Shown here: positions 1-11,126 of the stretch, piece by piece
Position numbering within the stretch: position 1 is the stretch's first letter
How the letters are laid out: every line of letters begins with the position of its first letter
Translations under genes and position numbers: made by a program
NCBI GenBank assembly: GCA_029255685.2
Contig: CM055313.2
Coordinates: 23,351,079-23,415,078 of the forward strand
Direction of reading: 5' to 3'
Length of the DNA: 64,000 nucleotides
Origin: Silene conica
Taxonomy: Eukaryota > Streptophyta > Magnoliopsida > Caryophyllales > Caryophyllaceae
Notes under the pieces: model-generated
Database searches by the model: none
What the model was told of the DNA's origin: nothing
Seen by the model: the letters and a program-made list of their open reading frames with translations, nothing else

Positions 1-1948
1 ATTAAATTAATATAATCATAATGTAAATATTAAATAAATCAAATTCCACCATTTTGTTTGTTATTAATCGCTAAGTGGATTTTTTTTGTAGGGATGGTTC
101 ATTAATCATTTGAGAAAGAGAACTATATGAAGAAGAGAATACTAGAATTGCTTAAACAAATACTCCCCATATTTCCCTCAATACTATATTATAAACTAAC
201 GACATGATTGACAACATGAATGTTCTTGATTAATTATTTTTAGTTTTAAAAAAAAAATTAGTATTTCATAAACTTTAAAATGTATGTGTTTTTTTTGTAA
301 ATTTATTTACATGAATAATGGCCATATGTACATTATTATTAATATTTATGCCTACAATATAGTTAGAAGGCTACTTAAAACATTTAATTTTAATCAACAT
401 GCCATAATTATATTGGTTAATACATAATTCATCTATATTATTGATTACTAGATTATTCATTTATTTTTATCATATTGTAAAATGACAAGACTAAGTATCT
501 TATTAATACCAAAAATCTTGATAACCCTTAAATTTGAACAAAACAAACGCGTACGACGAAATTTGAAAATGTGATGAATATCTCATAACCCAACAATGAA
601 ACTTACATAAAAATAAATAAATAAATGATTTAATCAATTTAAAACCTTAATACACTTAACTTGATGTGAATAGATAGATAAGACATATTAGTGACACATG
701 CAATTCAATTGACGATATGGATAGGAAAAAAATTGCTTATTTACAAATTTTTGCCCCTATCAAATATTATAAACAATTAGAGATATGTTTTATGACTTTT
801 GAGCGTTTTTTCTATTATTATCAAAAGTAAGATAGACATAAATATTAATCAAGGTTCATGACTTTTGAGCATCAAAGTTAAAAATACAATACTAAGTATC
901 TTACTATGTCATATTGTCATGTGTCATTAAAAAGACAAATCTAAAATCATGTGTCACATGCTTATTAATACAAAATAAAAATAAAAAATGTTAATTGCAA
1001 ACACAAAAATAAATTAACACAAACTATTTAGTTTCCTTTCCTAAATTTGGTTATTAACCTAAATATTTATTTGACTTTTATTTCTTTTATTTAATAGGAT
1101 GACTTTTTGGTTTTCCTCACCGATTCACCATTTGTAGTAGGCTACTATTTAACATAATTTATCATTTTTGCAAAATTTAAAATTTAGGATTTTTGACAAA
1201 CCGATATAGATGTTATATTAAGACTAACATTTATTAAACTTGATAAATATGCTACTATAAAAAAATATGATTTTATAAGAAACAAAATATTGAGATAAAA
1301 ATCCCTCTAATTTAATTAAAAAATATGGTTTAAGCTATTTACACTGGGAATTTTATCATTCTTAAAAAAAAGAAAAAAAATCATAACATTATGCATTAAT
1401 TTGTCCTTTCGTCTTCACTCACTAACTTCATATAGCTAGATACCAAAGGGTCGTTGAAGCTTTTATATAGAAAACTTTGGTACATAATTTATCTATACAA
1501 TCTAATCTAATTTAAAAGCAACCTTAAACATTTATTTTTTTGCCAATAACAACTATACTAAATTATTAAAAAAATTACATTAAAAAATATATTAATAATT
1601 ATTTTGTTCATATTCATGGACCTATGTTGGTTGTGGTTTTGAAGGTAAAAGTTTATAATTATAGGATCAACAATGTAGAATTTAATTTCCATTTATTTAT
1701 TATTTATGTTTCGCGAACGACTGTTGACACTTTCTTTTTTTTTAAAAAAAAATACATGTTATTAGTATATTAATCAAATTAACAACTAAAGTATAATATA
1801 TAGCTTTAAAAAGAAATTTGAGTTGTCAAAGAAATAAGACATTAACTATCTAACTTTTTGTATTTCAAGACTATATTTTTTAAATGGATAAACTAATTGT
1901 TCGGACAAATCTTAACAATAGATAAAAGAATAAAACTAAAACAGATAA
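1..1948. other. AT-rich non-coding DNA, probable Helitron body
   Basis: No convincing open frame or conserved protein was seen on either strand. The stretch is strongly AT-rich, with long A and T runs. It ends at a Helitron-type 3' terminus, so part or all of it may be the interior of a non-autonomous Helitron. I could not locate a 5' end starting with TC, so the extent is unknown. Confidence 0.35.
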
Positions 1949-1979
1949 ACCCGTGAATTTCACGGGTCACAAACCTAGT
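1949..1979 (+). mobile_element. Helitron-type 3' terminus
   Basis: A short palindrome (ACCCGTGAA-T-TTCACGGGT, 1949-1967) is followed after 7 bases by CTAG (1975-1978) and then a T. A 3' hairpin about 10 bp before a CTRR end, inserted between A and T, is the known Helitron 3' signature. Two similar ends lie at 5138-5168 and 5914-5947. Confidence 0.6.
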
Positions 1980-2087
1980 TACAGAAACATTTAGGAGGCT
2001 CTGTTTGAGTCACGTCATCAATACATGTTTTTTTTTAATTTCTCTGGTGGGACCCGCAATGTTGTATGATGATTTTAATGTTTACGT

Positions 2088-2643
2088 TGTAACACCCCAA
2101 AAGTATGAGAGGAAAGTTGTCCCACATCAGTAGAATGTGAGACTTGTGATATGTTTATAATAGTTTCCACTCACCACTTAATAACAAGGCCTTGTGCTTT
2201 TGGGCTTAAGTGAGGACAAATAATGGGCCCAAAGGCATATCTCCCATCTTATTGGGGGTGTGTTACGACCGTGGTGGGTCGGGTTGTTACAAATGGTATC
2301 AGAGCGACCCTGCGACCGTGTGGTGAGCCTGTGGGTCGGGAGTACCCGGGTCACCAACCTAGCGGGGGAGGATTTTGGGCTTGGCTGTGGTCAAGTTTGA
2401 GGCACAACGAGGACGTTGTGTTCTTTAAGTAGGGGAGTTTGTAACACCCCAAGAGTATGAGAGGAAAGTTGTCCCACATCGGTAGAATGTGAGACTTGTG
2501 ATATGTTTATAATAGCTTCCACTCACCACTTAGTAACAAGGCCTTGTGCTTTTGGGCTTAAGTGAGCCCAAATAATGAGCCCAAACGCATATCTCCCATC
2601 TTATTGGGGGTGTGTTACGACCGTGGTGGGTCGGGTTGTTACA
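2088..2643 (+). mobile_element. TRIM (miniature LTR retrotransposon), plus strand
   Basis: Two near-identical 204-bp LTRs (2088-2291 and 2440-2643) start TGTAACACCCC and end GGGTTGTTACA. They flank an internal region of only 148 bp. The primer binding site TGGTATCAGAGC (2294-2305) matches the 3' end of initiator-Met tRNA, and a purine-rich AAGTAGGGGAGT tract precedes the second LTR. Flanking 5-mers TACGT and AACGT agree at four of five positions. It has no coding capacity, so it must be mobilised in trans. A second copy on the opposite strand lies at 11127-11687. The LTR lacks the 5S rRNA-like block that marks Cassandra TRIMs. Confidence 0.9.
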
Positions 2644-2778
2644 AACGTACAAATTAATGTTTACGAACTTATATCAAAAGTCTTACGTAATAATCGTAAA
2701 AACTAATTTATGTGTAAGCTATCAATGTGTATAACATGAAATTAAATATTATATAAGAAAATATAATAATTTTGAATA

Positions 2779-3090
2779 TGTCTGGAACTATTTCATAATA
2801 ATTTATACCAAATAAATAATACATAATTGACTATAAACAACAATAATTAACAATTTATTGGGTAATAGTTCGAAATTTTAAAAAAAGACTAAAATGTTGC
2901 TCCAAAATATTATATGACTTGATAAAAATTTCAAATATCGTCTGTCTGGAACTATTACATAATAATTTATACCCAATAAATAATACATAAATTACTATAA
3001 ACAACAATAATTAACAATTTATTGAGTAATGGTTTGAACTTTAAAAAAAGACTAAAATGTTGGTCCAAAAAATTATATGACTTTAATTTA
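2779..3090. repeat. Tandem duplication, about 165-bp period
   Basis: The blocks at about 2779-2929 and 2944-3088 are diverged direct copies. Both run from GTCTGGAACTATT through ACAACAATAATTAACAATTTATTG to ACTAAAATGTTG. No coding function is visible. A related fragment (GACTAAAATGTTGGTCCAA) recurs near 5185, which suggests an old dispersed repeat. Confidence 0.7.
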
Positions 3091-3208
3091 GCAAAATTTA
3101 AATATATACCTAATAATGTTTTAGTTTTAAGCATATATTTTAATTTTGCGAAATTCAAGTCATAAACAAAAAAGTTAAAACTAAACCTTAAAATAAAATT
3201 ATTATATA

Positions 3209-3405
3209 CTCCCTCCGAGTCATAGTAATGGTTCTTTTACCTTTATACACAAAAAATAAGGAAATGATTCTAAACCACACAAAACACCCTACCCCACACT
3301 GAATTGATTTTGGACCACAAAAAAGTTATTAAAAATGAAAAGAGGAACCATCACTAAACTCGCACCAAAAAGGAAGTAAGAACCATTACTCCGACTCGGA
3401 GGGAG
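3209..3405. mobile_element. Stowaway-type MITE
   Basis: Inverted termini CTCCCTCCGAGTC and GACTCGGAGGGAG are flanked by TA dinucleotides. This is the standard Stowaway (Tc1/mariner) end and TSD. At 197 bp it has no coding capacity. Confidence 0.9.
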
Positions 3406-3532
3406 TATATAAAAGAAGGAAGTTAAAATGCTGACGTGACACTATAATATTTCAGTATTTGCATAATGGAGGCCTCTCATTCATTCTTAGAATGTTACAT
3501 CCAATTTGACCAATAAAAGTAAACCAACTTTA

Positions 3533-3536
<4 letters not shown>

Positions 3537-3591
<55 letters not shown>

Positions 3592-3592
3592 T
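3537..3592. repeat. (TAA)n microsatellite
   Basis: About 17 trinucleotide units with one interruption near the end. It directly abuts the left terminus of the inverted-repeat element at 3594. (TAA) units resume at the right edge of that element, so the element appears to have inserted into the microsatellite. Confidence 0.9.
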
Positions 3593-3593
3593 A

Positions 3594-4356
3594 AGGAAAT
3601 ATGACAAATTACTACCTAATAAATTCAAAAAATTGTATATTACTACCTAATATAATTAATTTTGCAACTTACTACCTAAAATCACACAACATTAATCAGT
3701 TTGCTACCTTTTTGACGGAAACCGAACTTAAATTAGTTTTAAATGTTCGGAATAAGGTAAATGACGATTTTACCCTTTCTTAATAAAACATTTTCAACTC
3801 TCTCCCTCCCCCGATTAAACTCCATGATTTGATTCAACATTCAAATCAATCTCTTTATTATCACTTTCTTCTATCATTCTCTCCATTATTCCAACAACTT
3901 TTTTTTCCTGAATTTCTCAATTTCAGCCAAAAAAGCAACCAACTTTCTTCTTCCCCCGATTAGACCCTTGAAGACATGTTACCACCAGAAAAATTTGAAG
4001 ATTTAGGGAGAAATCTAGGATTTATTGATGAAAATAGAACAAGATTGATGAAAATCTGGGGGACGAGATTGATGAAATAGAACGAGATTGATGAAAGGAG
4101 AAATAAGTTTTGTTGAGGTAGAAAGGTGTTTTAATGGAGGAAAGAGAGGGGAAGGGTAATATGGGTATTAAATTAGGTTTTAAATTTAAACGGGAAGAAA
4201 TAAAATGATTTCCGTCATTTTTTAGCAATTTCCGTCATTTTGGTAGTAATCGTGTCATTTTTTACACTTATTAGGTAGTTATTTGAATAATTGAACATAT
4301 TAGGTAGTAAGATGCAAAATTTTAGACTTATTAGGTAGTAATATGCTAAATAGCCT
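3594..4356. mobile_element. Non-autonomous element with long TIRs, ACTACC class
   Basis: The ends are inverted copies: AGGAAATATGAC...TTACTACCTAAT at the left and, on the minus strand, AGGCTATTTAGC...TTACTACCTAAT at the right. Both continue into further ACTACCTAAT words and a GACGGAA segment about 110 bp inside. The interior has no credible gene. It sits in a (TAA)n tract, which blurs the target repeat. Long TIRs suggest a Mutator-like origin. A relative lies at 54694-56097. Confidence 0.7.
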
Positions 4357-5137
4357 AATAATAATAATGATTGATTGTCCAATGCATATAATTATAATAG
4401 TATTAACTACAATAATTATGATACTATTAACTACAATAGTTGACACCTTTCCAATAGTATTAATTATTGTAGTTAATAATTCTAGAAATACTTACTACCA
4501 AAACGGAGGAGCACCATGGAGTCAACTAATAAAATCATTATATTATACTCTTTTGGTTTTCCACGCAGTCAAATAAGAAAACCGTTACTATTAATTACAT
4601 AATGTAATTACCAACAAAATATTAATTATAGAGCTAACCATTATATTTTCAATAACGCTTTTGGTTTCTCTATATTGTTTGAAAAGTGCAACGGCCAGTC
4701 TTCTTTTTTTCTTCTCCTCCATTGTCTTCTATAATATGTAAATAGTTAAATACCAATTTGACCAACATAAATTTTCCTATTCTGAAATTTTAAGTCTCTA
4801 AACAATACAATTTCTGTTTTAAAAATCACAAAATCGAATTACGATCATGGCTATTGCACCGTTACTTACTATTAACCAACTACGTTCTACGAGAAATTTC
4901 TATTCTATTACTAAAACCTCATTTTATTTGAAAGTTGTAAGTTTCCATTTTTTAATTATATTTTACCGCTTTTCAAGTTATACGTCAAACTTTTAATGTC
5001 AACATGTTCTTATATATCTTATGTTATAGATATACTTTTTTTATTTTTCTTTAAAGTATTTACATATACACCACATATATTATTAGTATATCTAACAACT
5101 TTAAACGATCATTTTCCGTCAAAATTAAAATTGAACA
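4357..5137. other. AT-rich DNA, no gene seen
   Basis: No coding region was supported. The stretch ends at the Helitron-type terminus at 5138-5168 and may belong to that element. The short frame at 4343-4576 has no recognisable domain and is judged to be chance. Confidence 0.4.
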
Positions 5138-5168
5138 ACCCGTGAATTTTCACGGGTGTTACGCTAGT
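5138..5168 (+). mobile_element. Helitron-type 3' terminus
   Basis: Palindrome ACCCGTGAATTTTCACGGGT (5138-5157) is followed by CTAG at 5164-5167 and then T. The stem is the same sequence as at 1949, so these belong to the same or closely related families. Confidence 0.6.
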
Positions 5169-5266
5169 ATATACTTTAAAAAAGACTAAAATGTTGGTCC
5201 AAGATATATATTTTTTTATTTTATTAAGCATTATATAGAATTTTAGCAAAATTAAAATAATATATA

Positions 5267-5558
5267 CTCCCTCCTATTCTACATAAGAGTCTCAATTGGA
5301 CAACAACACGATATTTAAGGACTCGAATTAAATAATGTAAAGTATTGTATGTGATAAGAATTTTGGAGAGAGGGAAGATATTATTGATTATTATTGTGGG
5401 TAGAGTGATTAAAATAAGTAGTGTTGTGGGGTAAGGTAGGGCATTGTTGTGAGTTAAAGTGATAAAATAAGTATAAAAGTTTACCAAAATGTACAATGAG
5501 ACATTATCGTGACTAGACGGAAATGGAAATCGGGACTCTTATGTAGAATAGGAGGGAG
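5267..5558. mobile_element. Stowaway-type MITE
   Basis: Termini CTCCCTCCTATTCTACATAAGAG and the inverse CTCTTATGTAGAATAGGAGGGAG are flanked by TA. The inverted repeat is about 23 bp perfect or near-perfect and the element is 292 bp long. Confidence 0.9.
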
Positions 5559-5913
5559 TATAATACAGTATAACCGTTTTATATATATCCAATAATGGTT
5601 TAATTTTAATCATATATTTTAATTTTAATATTGTGAAAATAAAGTCATAAACAAAACAGTTAAAACTAAACCTTAAAACAAAATACTTGAGTATATATAC
5701 TTATAAAAACACTAAAACGTTGTTGGTCCAAAATATATCATCAATTGAAATATTTGCGAAAATCAAGTCATAAACAAAGGGGTATAGACGTTAGATATAA
5801 AACAAAATCAAATTTTTGATAAAAAATGGAGACGTTAGATATAGAAAAAAATTATGAACATTTATAGTTTAGTTCCTATGATACATATTTAGACTTATAT
5901 GATTTGAAAATAA

Positions 5914-5947
5914 CCCGTGCAATTTTTTGCACAGGCCAGAAACTAGT
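5914..5947 (+). mobile_element. Helitron-type 3' terminus, imperfect hairpin
   Basis: CCCGTGCAA and TTGCACAGG form a stem with one mismatch (5914-5936), followed by CTAG at 5943-5946 and T. It differs from the other two ends in stem sequence, so it is a related but distinct family or a decayed copy. Confidence 0.5.
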
Positions 5948-6076
5948 TTGATATATTATCTAGGTTTTTTATTGCCTATCTCAAATACTATACTAATTTA
6001 TCCTAAGTAACAATATTGTAACCTAATATCTTGACCATCTTTTACCTGTATAAAAATAACCATTTATACTGAAAGT

Positions 6077-6376
6077 CAGGGCCGTCTCGGGAATTTGGGG
6101 GGCCCTGTGCGAGCTCTAGAAATGAGGCCCCTATATAACATTTTAATAAACAAAATTTTTAGAAAAGAAAGTAAAAAGAGTACAAAATGTAGTTAGTAAG
6201 TCTTGAACCTGAGATCTCATGTCTAGAAACCAAATTTCTATCCACTAAGACACTATCATTGACTAAATATTTAGTGTACTGAATTTATTTATTCTTACTA
6301 TTATTTTCATTTATGACCCAGAAAATTGGGGGCCCTGTGCGACCGTACGGTTCACAAGGGCCCAAAGACACCCCTG
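6077..6376. mobile_element. hAT-type MITE
   Basis: The ends read CAGGGCCGTCT at the left and, inverted, CAGGGGTGTCT at the right. Both are followed by GGGCCCTGTGCG-type sequence about 20-40 bp inside. Flanking octamers CTGAAAGT and CCGAAAGC match at six of eight positions, both differences being C/T. This fits an aged hAT insertion. Inside lies a tRNA-like segment on the minus strand. Confidence 0.7.
6200..6255 (-). promoter_or_regulatory. tRNA-like segment with pol III A and B boxes
   Basis: On the minus strand a TAGTGGATAGAAATTTGG A-box-like block is followed about 20 nt later by GGTTCAAGAC, which fits the B-box consensus. It lies inside the hAT MITE at 6077-6376. It may be a captured tRNA or SINE head. 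A foldable complete tRNA is not obvious, so this is not called a tRNA gene. Confidence 0.4.
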
Positions 6377-6438
6377 CCGAAAGCAAACAAAAAAAATATA
6401 ATTTAAAGTTAACCGAAAAGATAGAATAGAGGACATAC

Positions 6439-7446
6439 TTGGTAGGAACAGGGTACTCAGGAAAAAAACTTAGCCAAAATGTCACAAACTTCGCCACGAT
6501 GAAACACATTTTCGGCACAAAGAAACCTTCCAGTAGCATTAGGATTCTCAAACATTAAAATATGTGCCATGGCCACATCCCTAACATGAACGTATGCTTG
6601 AATCGAATTAGCATATGTCTTAGCAGACCCACTTAAATACTTTAGTATATGAACTATACTTGCATTAACACTTGGTTGTAGCTAGGGATGACAATGGGTA
6701 GGATCTGGGTAGGGTCCGACAAAACTCGACCCGACCCTAAGTAAAAAACCTTAGACCCATACCCGACCCAGATCCTAAAGGGTCTAAAATTAATGGATCC
6801 ATACCCGACTCTAATGGGTCTGGGCCCGGGTAGGGTCTACCCTAGGGTCCAATTTTTCTTAACGAGTCATTCACAAAATGTACCAAAGTTTGAATTAAAT
6901 TACAAAGTTTTGATTAAAGTATTACAAAGTCTTGGTTATTTGGATAATTACCCGTACCCGACCCTAAATTATATCATTTACCGTACCCAAACTCATCATT
7001 TTCATCAATTTCCTCGTTATTCTTAATGATTATTTGGACATGCGTATAGTATATTAATGATAACTAATAAGGGTCATCTGTTTGTGTGTACTATTTGGGT
7101 TATTGACGTTCGTACGTGTGTTTTTTTGTTTTTGTTTTTCTTTTTTTAAATAAATATAAGGGTCGGGTAGGGTCCCAAGACCAAGACCCGGACCCGGACC
7201 GAAGTTTTTATATAAGACCCATACCCAACCCATACCCGAGTGAGTCTCAAAAATTCAGACCCATACCCGACCCGCTAGGGTCCGACCCTAAGGGTCTGGG
7301 TTGGATACCCGACCCACTGCCATCCCTAGTTGTAGCAATGGACCCAACACTAGCACTGGTTTCACTACCACCAAATCCACCCCTAACTCTTTCGCCGTCT
7401 CCCAGGCCACCTGCTCTACTACCGTCTTTCCGTAGCAATACCAATT
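6439..7446 (-). pseudogene. Cinnamoyl-CoA reductase exon fragment
   Basis: Cinnamoyl-CoA reductase (CCR) reduces hydroxycinnamoyl-CoA esters to aldehydes in monolignol synthesis. Here one exon is seen on the minus strand in two pieces, 7446-7329 and 6682-6439. It begins after a CAG acceptor with the CCR active-site signature NWYCYGK, continues [17 protein letters not shown], and after the gap [27 protein letters not shown], and [26 protein letters not shown] donor follows. The two pieces are separated by a hAT insertion at 6683-7328 with an exact 8-bp duplication. The reading frame of the exon is otherwise open. No other CCR exon, including the N-terminal NADP-binding one, was found nearby. 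It is therefore an orphan exon with intron scraps, probably carried here by a transposon. Confidence 0.85.
6683..7328. mobile_element. hAT-type element inside the CCR exon
   Basis: Termini TAGGGATGACAATGGGTAGG and, inverted, TAGGGATGGCAGTGGGTCGGG are flanked by the exact octamer GTTGTAGC on both sides (6675-6682 and 7329-7336). The 8-bp TSD and ends identify a non-autonomous hAT element. The interior is rich in GGGTCGGGTA-type words. Confidence 0.9.
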
Positions 7447-7479
7447 CTGTTGTAATTCAATTGTGTTAGTTAACTTATA

Positions 7480-7709
7480 CTCCCTCTGTCCCGGTCATTT
7501 GTTATCTATTGTGTTCTACACAAAGACCAAAGAAATGTTGAAAGGTACACAAAAGAAACATTAAATAAAGAACAAAAGACCCACTTACACAATAATTAAA
7601 TAAAGAACACTTGACCCACTTGCCCCAACTTACCCTATTTGTAAATAGATAACAATTCATTGATACACCCATTTAAAGAAATAGATAACAAATGACCGGG
7701 ACGGAGGGA

Positions 7710-7710
<1 letters not shown>
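7480..7710. mobile_element. Stowaway-type MITE
   Basis: Termini CTCCCTCTGTCCCGGTCATTTG and inverse CAAATGACCGGGACGGAGGGAG are flanked by TA. The right end abuts a (TA)n tract at 7711-7750. Confidence 0.9.

Positions 7711-7750
<40 letters not shown>
7711..7750. repeat. (TA)n microsatellite
   Basis: Twenty TA units, directly joined to the left end of the inverted-repeat element at 7751. Two other elements of the same type begin at (TA)n tracts at 8862-8899 and 47733-47778. Confidence 0.95.
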
Positions 7751-7753
<3 letters not shown>

Positions 7754-8824
7754 GCGGGATCCGGTGAGTCCACCTAAATATTTGAGTCCATGAGTCCATT
7801 TAGAGTATCACAAGTTGTATTAAAAAATATCACGTTTTTTTTACACTACAATATCACAATGTCACAACCTTTTCAATACAATATCAAAGGAAACAATATC
7901 ACACACTATATAAAACAATATCACGAAATTTTTTCCAATACGTTTTTTCCTGAAATTTTTTTTTTCAAAATTCAATTTTTTTTCTCGAAATTTTTTTCTC
8001 GATTTTTTTTTCAAATTTTTTTTTGTGATATTATTTTGAAGAACCGGTGATATTGTATTGAATAATTTGTGAAATTGTAATGAAAAAAAATCGAAAAAAA
8101 TTTCGAAAAAAAACGCCTTTTGTTAAACAATATCACGCACTATATTAAACAATATCACGAAATTTTTTTCCCGGAAATATTATTTTCAAATTTTTTTTTC
8201 AATTTTTTCTCCCGAATTTTTTTTCCGAAATATTTTTTTCTCGAATTTTTTTTTTGTGATATTATTTTGAATAACCGATGATATTGTATTGAGTAACTTG
8301 TAATATTGTAATGAAAAAAAAAGTCGAAAAAAAATTTCGAGAAAAAACGCCTTTTGTTAAACAATATCACACACAATATTAAACAATATCACGAAATTTT
8401 TTCAAGAACTTTTTTGCCCGGAAATATTTTTTTATATTTTTTGTCTCGAATTTTTTTTCCGAAATATTTTTTTCTCGAATTTTTTTTTTTGTGATATTAT
8501 TTTAAAGAACCGGTGATATTGTATTGAGTAACTTGTGATATTGTAATGAAAAAAAATTCGAGAAAAAACGCCATTTTATTAAAAAAAATGTGTTTGTTTT
8601 TAAAAAAAGTGCATACTGAAAAAGAGAATTTTTTTAATAAAGAAAATGTCATTTTAAAAGAAAAGGCAAAAAAAAGAAAAAAAAAAAAGTAATATTGAAA
8701 AAGAAAAAAAACAAAAAAAGGAAAAAAATTTGATATTGAAAACATGTGATATTTTTTTATACAACTTATGATATCATTGTTAGACTCATGGACTCAAATA
8801 TTTAGGGTGGACTCATGTGATCCC

Positions 8825-8826
<2 letters not shown>
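7751..8826. mobile_element. (TA)n-linked TIR element, GGATCC-GGTGAG family
   Basis: The left end GAGGCGGGATCCGGTGAGTCCACC...AAATATTTGAGTCCATGAGTC is mirrored at the right end, which on the minus strand reads AGTTGGGATCACATGAGTCCACC and the same following words. The terminal inverted repeat is about 45 bp. The interior consists of three or so direct repeats of poly-T rich blocks with AACAATATCAC and GTGATATT words. It has no real gene; the short frames there are low complexity. Confidence 0.75.

Positions 8827-8899
<73 letters not shown>
8827..8899. repeat. (CT)n followed by (TA)n
   Basis: A CT tract (8827-8862) passes directly into a TA tract (8862-8899). It separates two (TA)n-linked inverted-repeat elements. 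Confidence 0.95.
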
Positions 8900-8902
<3 letters not shown>

Positions 8903-9779
8903 GCAAGATCCGGTGAGAACGAACATTCGGTGCATACGGTGAGAACGACCCTCCTCCGTTGGATGAGAAGGAATGAACGGCTGATATTAAATCTTATTAA
9001 TTAATCTTTCTTCAAGTTGCTCATCATCAACCGTCCTTTGCTATAAAAAGTTATTATCAATCATTTACATTCATCAAATTTCATATATAATCACACCAAG
9101 CAAATTGTTAAAAAATCATCAATCATTATCTTCATCAATTTTCATTTATAACGATCCATTACAATTGTAATCGCTGCTCTAATAAAACATGATTTAAGTT
9201 CTTTTGCAATCGAATTGTCATACTCAAGATCATCATAAATATTGGTTTGAGATAAATCAATATTGAACCCAGTTGCACTAATTTTGTGTTGCTGAAAGTT
9301 ACGATGGGAGATGAAGACCATTCAAGTCGACGCTTGGTCCTTTCGATGGTGATATGTCAACAACTTCTACCTCGACCACGTTTCAATACCGAGTTCGAAT
9401 CACATTCAACCATCCACTTTTTCTTAGCCAATACCAATTCAAGCAATTACCTGTAACCGACTCCGTCACCATTTTCAACCCATCCTCAGCGAAAATCATT
9501 ATGGTAATTAATGTATTTACTCCGTAAAACCGTGTTTGGCTTTGATTCTGATATTGTGCCACTGAAGTCTGAAGCTGCATGCCCCAAGCGTGTAGTCATC
9601 CATCACTTTAATGTGTAGTTGTTAATTAGTTATCATCACCACATCCATGAAACAACCCTAATATGAATATGTATTAGATTACATGCATGCACTTGTGTAC
9701 TTATATTGAGCGTACTGTTGTTCAACAACCTTGCACTTGTGTACTTATATTGATTATAAAAATGTACTTCAAAATTAAA

Positions 9780-11120
9780 GTAAAAAAAAAACTTTTATAG
9801 TTGTCTAGAATTAGTAAAAAAAATGTATCTACTCCGTAAAAAAAATGTATATAGATTTATGTTAAAAAGCAAAAAAAAAATATATCTACTTCGTCAAAAA
9901 CTGTTTCTAGGTTTACGTAAAAAGTCAAAAAAAAAATGTATATACCCGTCAAAAAATGTATCTAGGTTTATGTAAAAAAGTAAAAAAGAAATGTATCTAC
10001 TCCGTCAAAAAATGTATCTAGGTTTACGTAAAAAAGTAAAAAAAAAAAAATGTATCTACTCCGTCAAAAAATGTATCTAAGTTTACGTAAAAAAGTAAAA
10101 AAAAAATGTATCTACTCCGTCAAAAAATGTATCTAGATTTATGTAAAAAAGTAAAAAAATGTATCTATTCCATCAAAAAATGTATCTATTCCGTCAAAAA
10201 ATGTATTTACGTTTATGTAAAAAAGTTAAAAAAATGTATCTATTCCGTCAAAAAATATATCTAGGGTTATGTAAAAAAGTAAAAAAAAATGTATCTACTC
10301 CTCCAAAAAAATGTATCTAGGTTTGCGTAAAAAAAGTAAAAAAAAAAAAATGTATCTATCCCGTCAAAAAATGTATCTAGGTTTATGTAAAAAAGTAAAA
10401 AAAATGTATCTACTCCCTCAAAAAATGTAACTAGGATTATTTTGATTAAAAGGAAAAAACAAGAAAAAACTTAATATAGAAACGTAAAAGCATGAAGCCA
10501 AGTCATGCATGCACGCGATATAATATAATATAATTGTTCAACCAACTAACCAAGCTTAAGATAAGATTTATGTAAAAAAAAGTATAAGAAAATGTATCTA
10601 CTCCGTCAAAAAATGTATCTAGGTTTACGTAAAAAAGTAAAAAAAATGTATCTACTCCGTCAAAAAATCTACCTCTTCAAAAAATGTATTTAGTTTTATG
10701 TAAAAAAAGAAAAAAAAATGTATCTAGGTTTACGTAAAAAAGTAAAAAAAATGTATCTACTCCTTCAAAAAATGTATCTAGGTTTATGTAAAAAAAGTAA
10801 AAAAAAATGTATCTAGGTTTACGTAAAAAAGTAAAAAAAATGTATCTACTCCTTCAAAAAATGTATCTAGGTTTATGTAAAAAAAGTAAAAAAAAATGTA
10901 TCTACTCATTCAAAAAATGTATCTAGCTTTATGTAAAAAAGTAAAAAAAAAATGTATCTACTTCGTCAAAAAATGTATTTAGGTTTACGTAAAAAGGTAA
11001 AAAAAAAATGTATCTACTACTTCAAAAAATGTATATAGGTTTATGTAAAAAATAAAAAAATGTATCTACTCCTTCAAAAAATGTATCTAGGTTTATGTAA
11101 AAAAAGTAAAAAAAAATGTA
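9780..11120. repeat. Minisatellite, about 50-bp unit
   Basis: More than twenty diverged units alternate AATGTATCTACTCCGTCAAA with AATGTATCTAGGTTTACGTA and A-rich spacers. The array is split at 10440-10560 by unrelated sequence and again by the TRIM at 11127. It resumes at 11690-11740. It has no coding potential. Confidence 0.9.
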
Positions 11121-11126
11121 TCTACT

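Noticed and set aside
2223-2432. 69-residue frame in the TRIM and its minus-strand match at 11370-11552
   Set aside because: It spans LTR, primer site and polypurine tract, so it is a by-product of non-coding TRIM sequence.
2088-2643. Cassandra TRIM
   Set aside because: No 5S rRNA-like promoter block could be found in the LTR.
6200-6255. A tRNA gene
   Set aside because: Only A- and B-box-like blocks are seen; a full cloverleaf with acceptor stem and anticodon arm is not evident.
7790-8745. Phe-rich open frames in the (TA)n-linked element
   Set aside because: They derive from poly-T/poly-A tracts in internal repeats.
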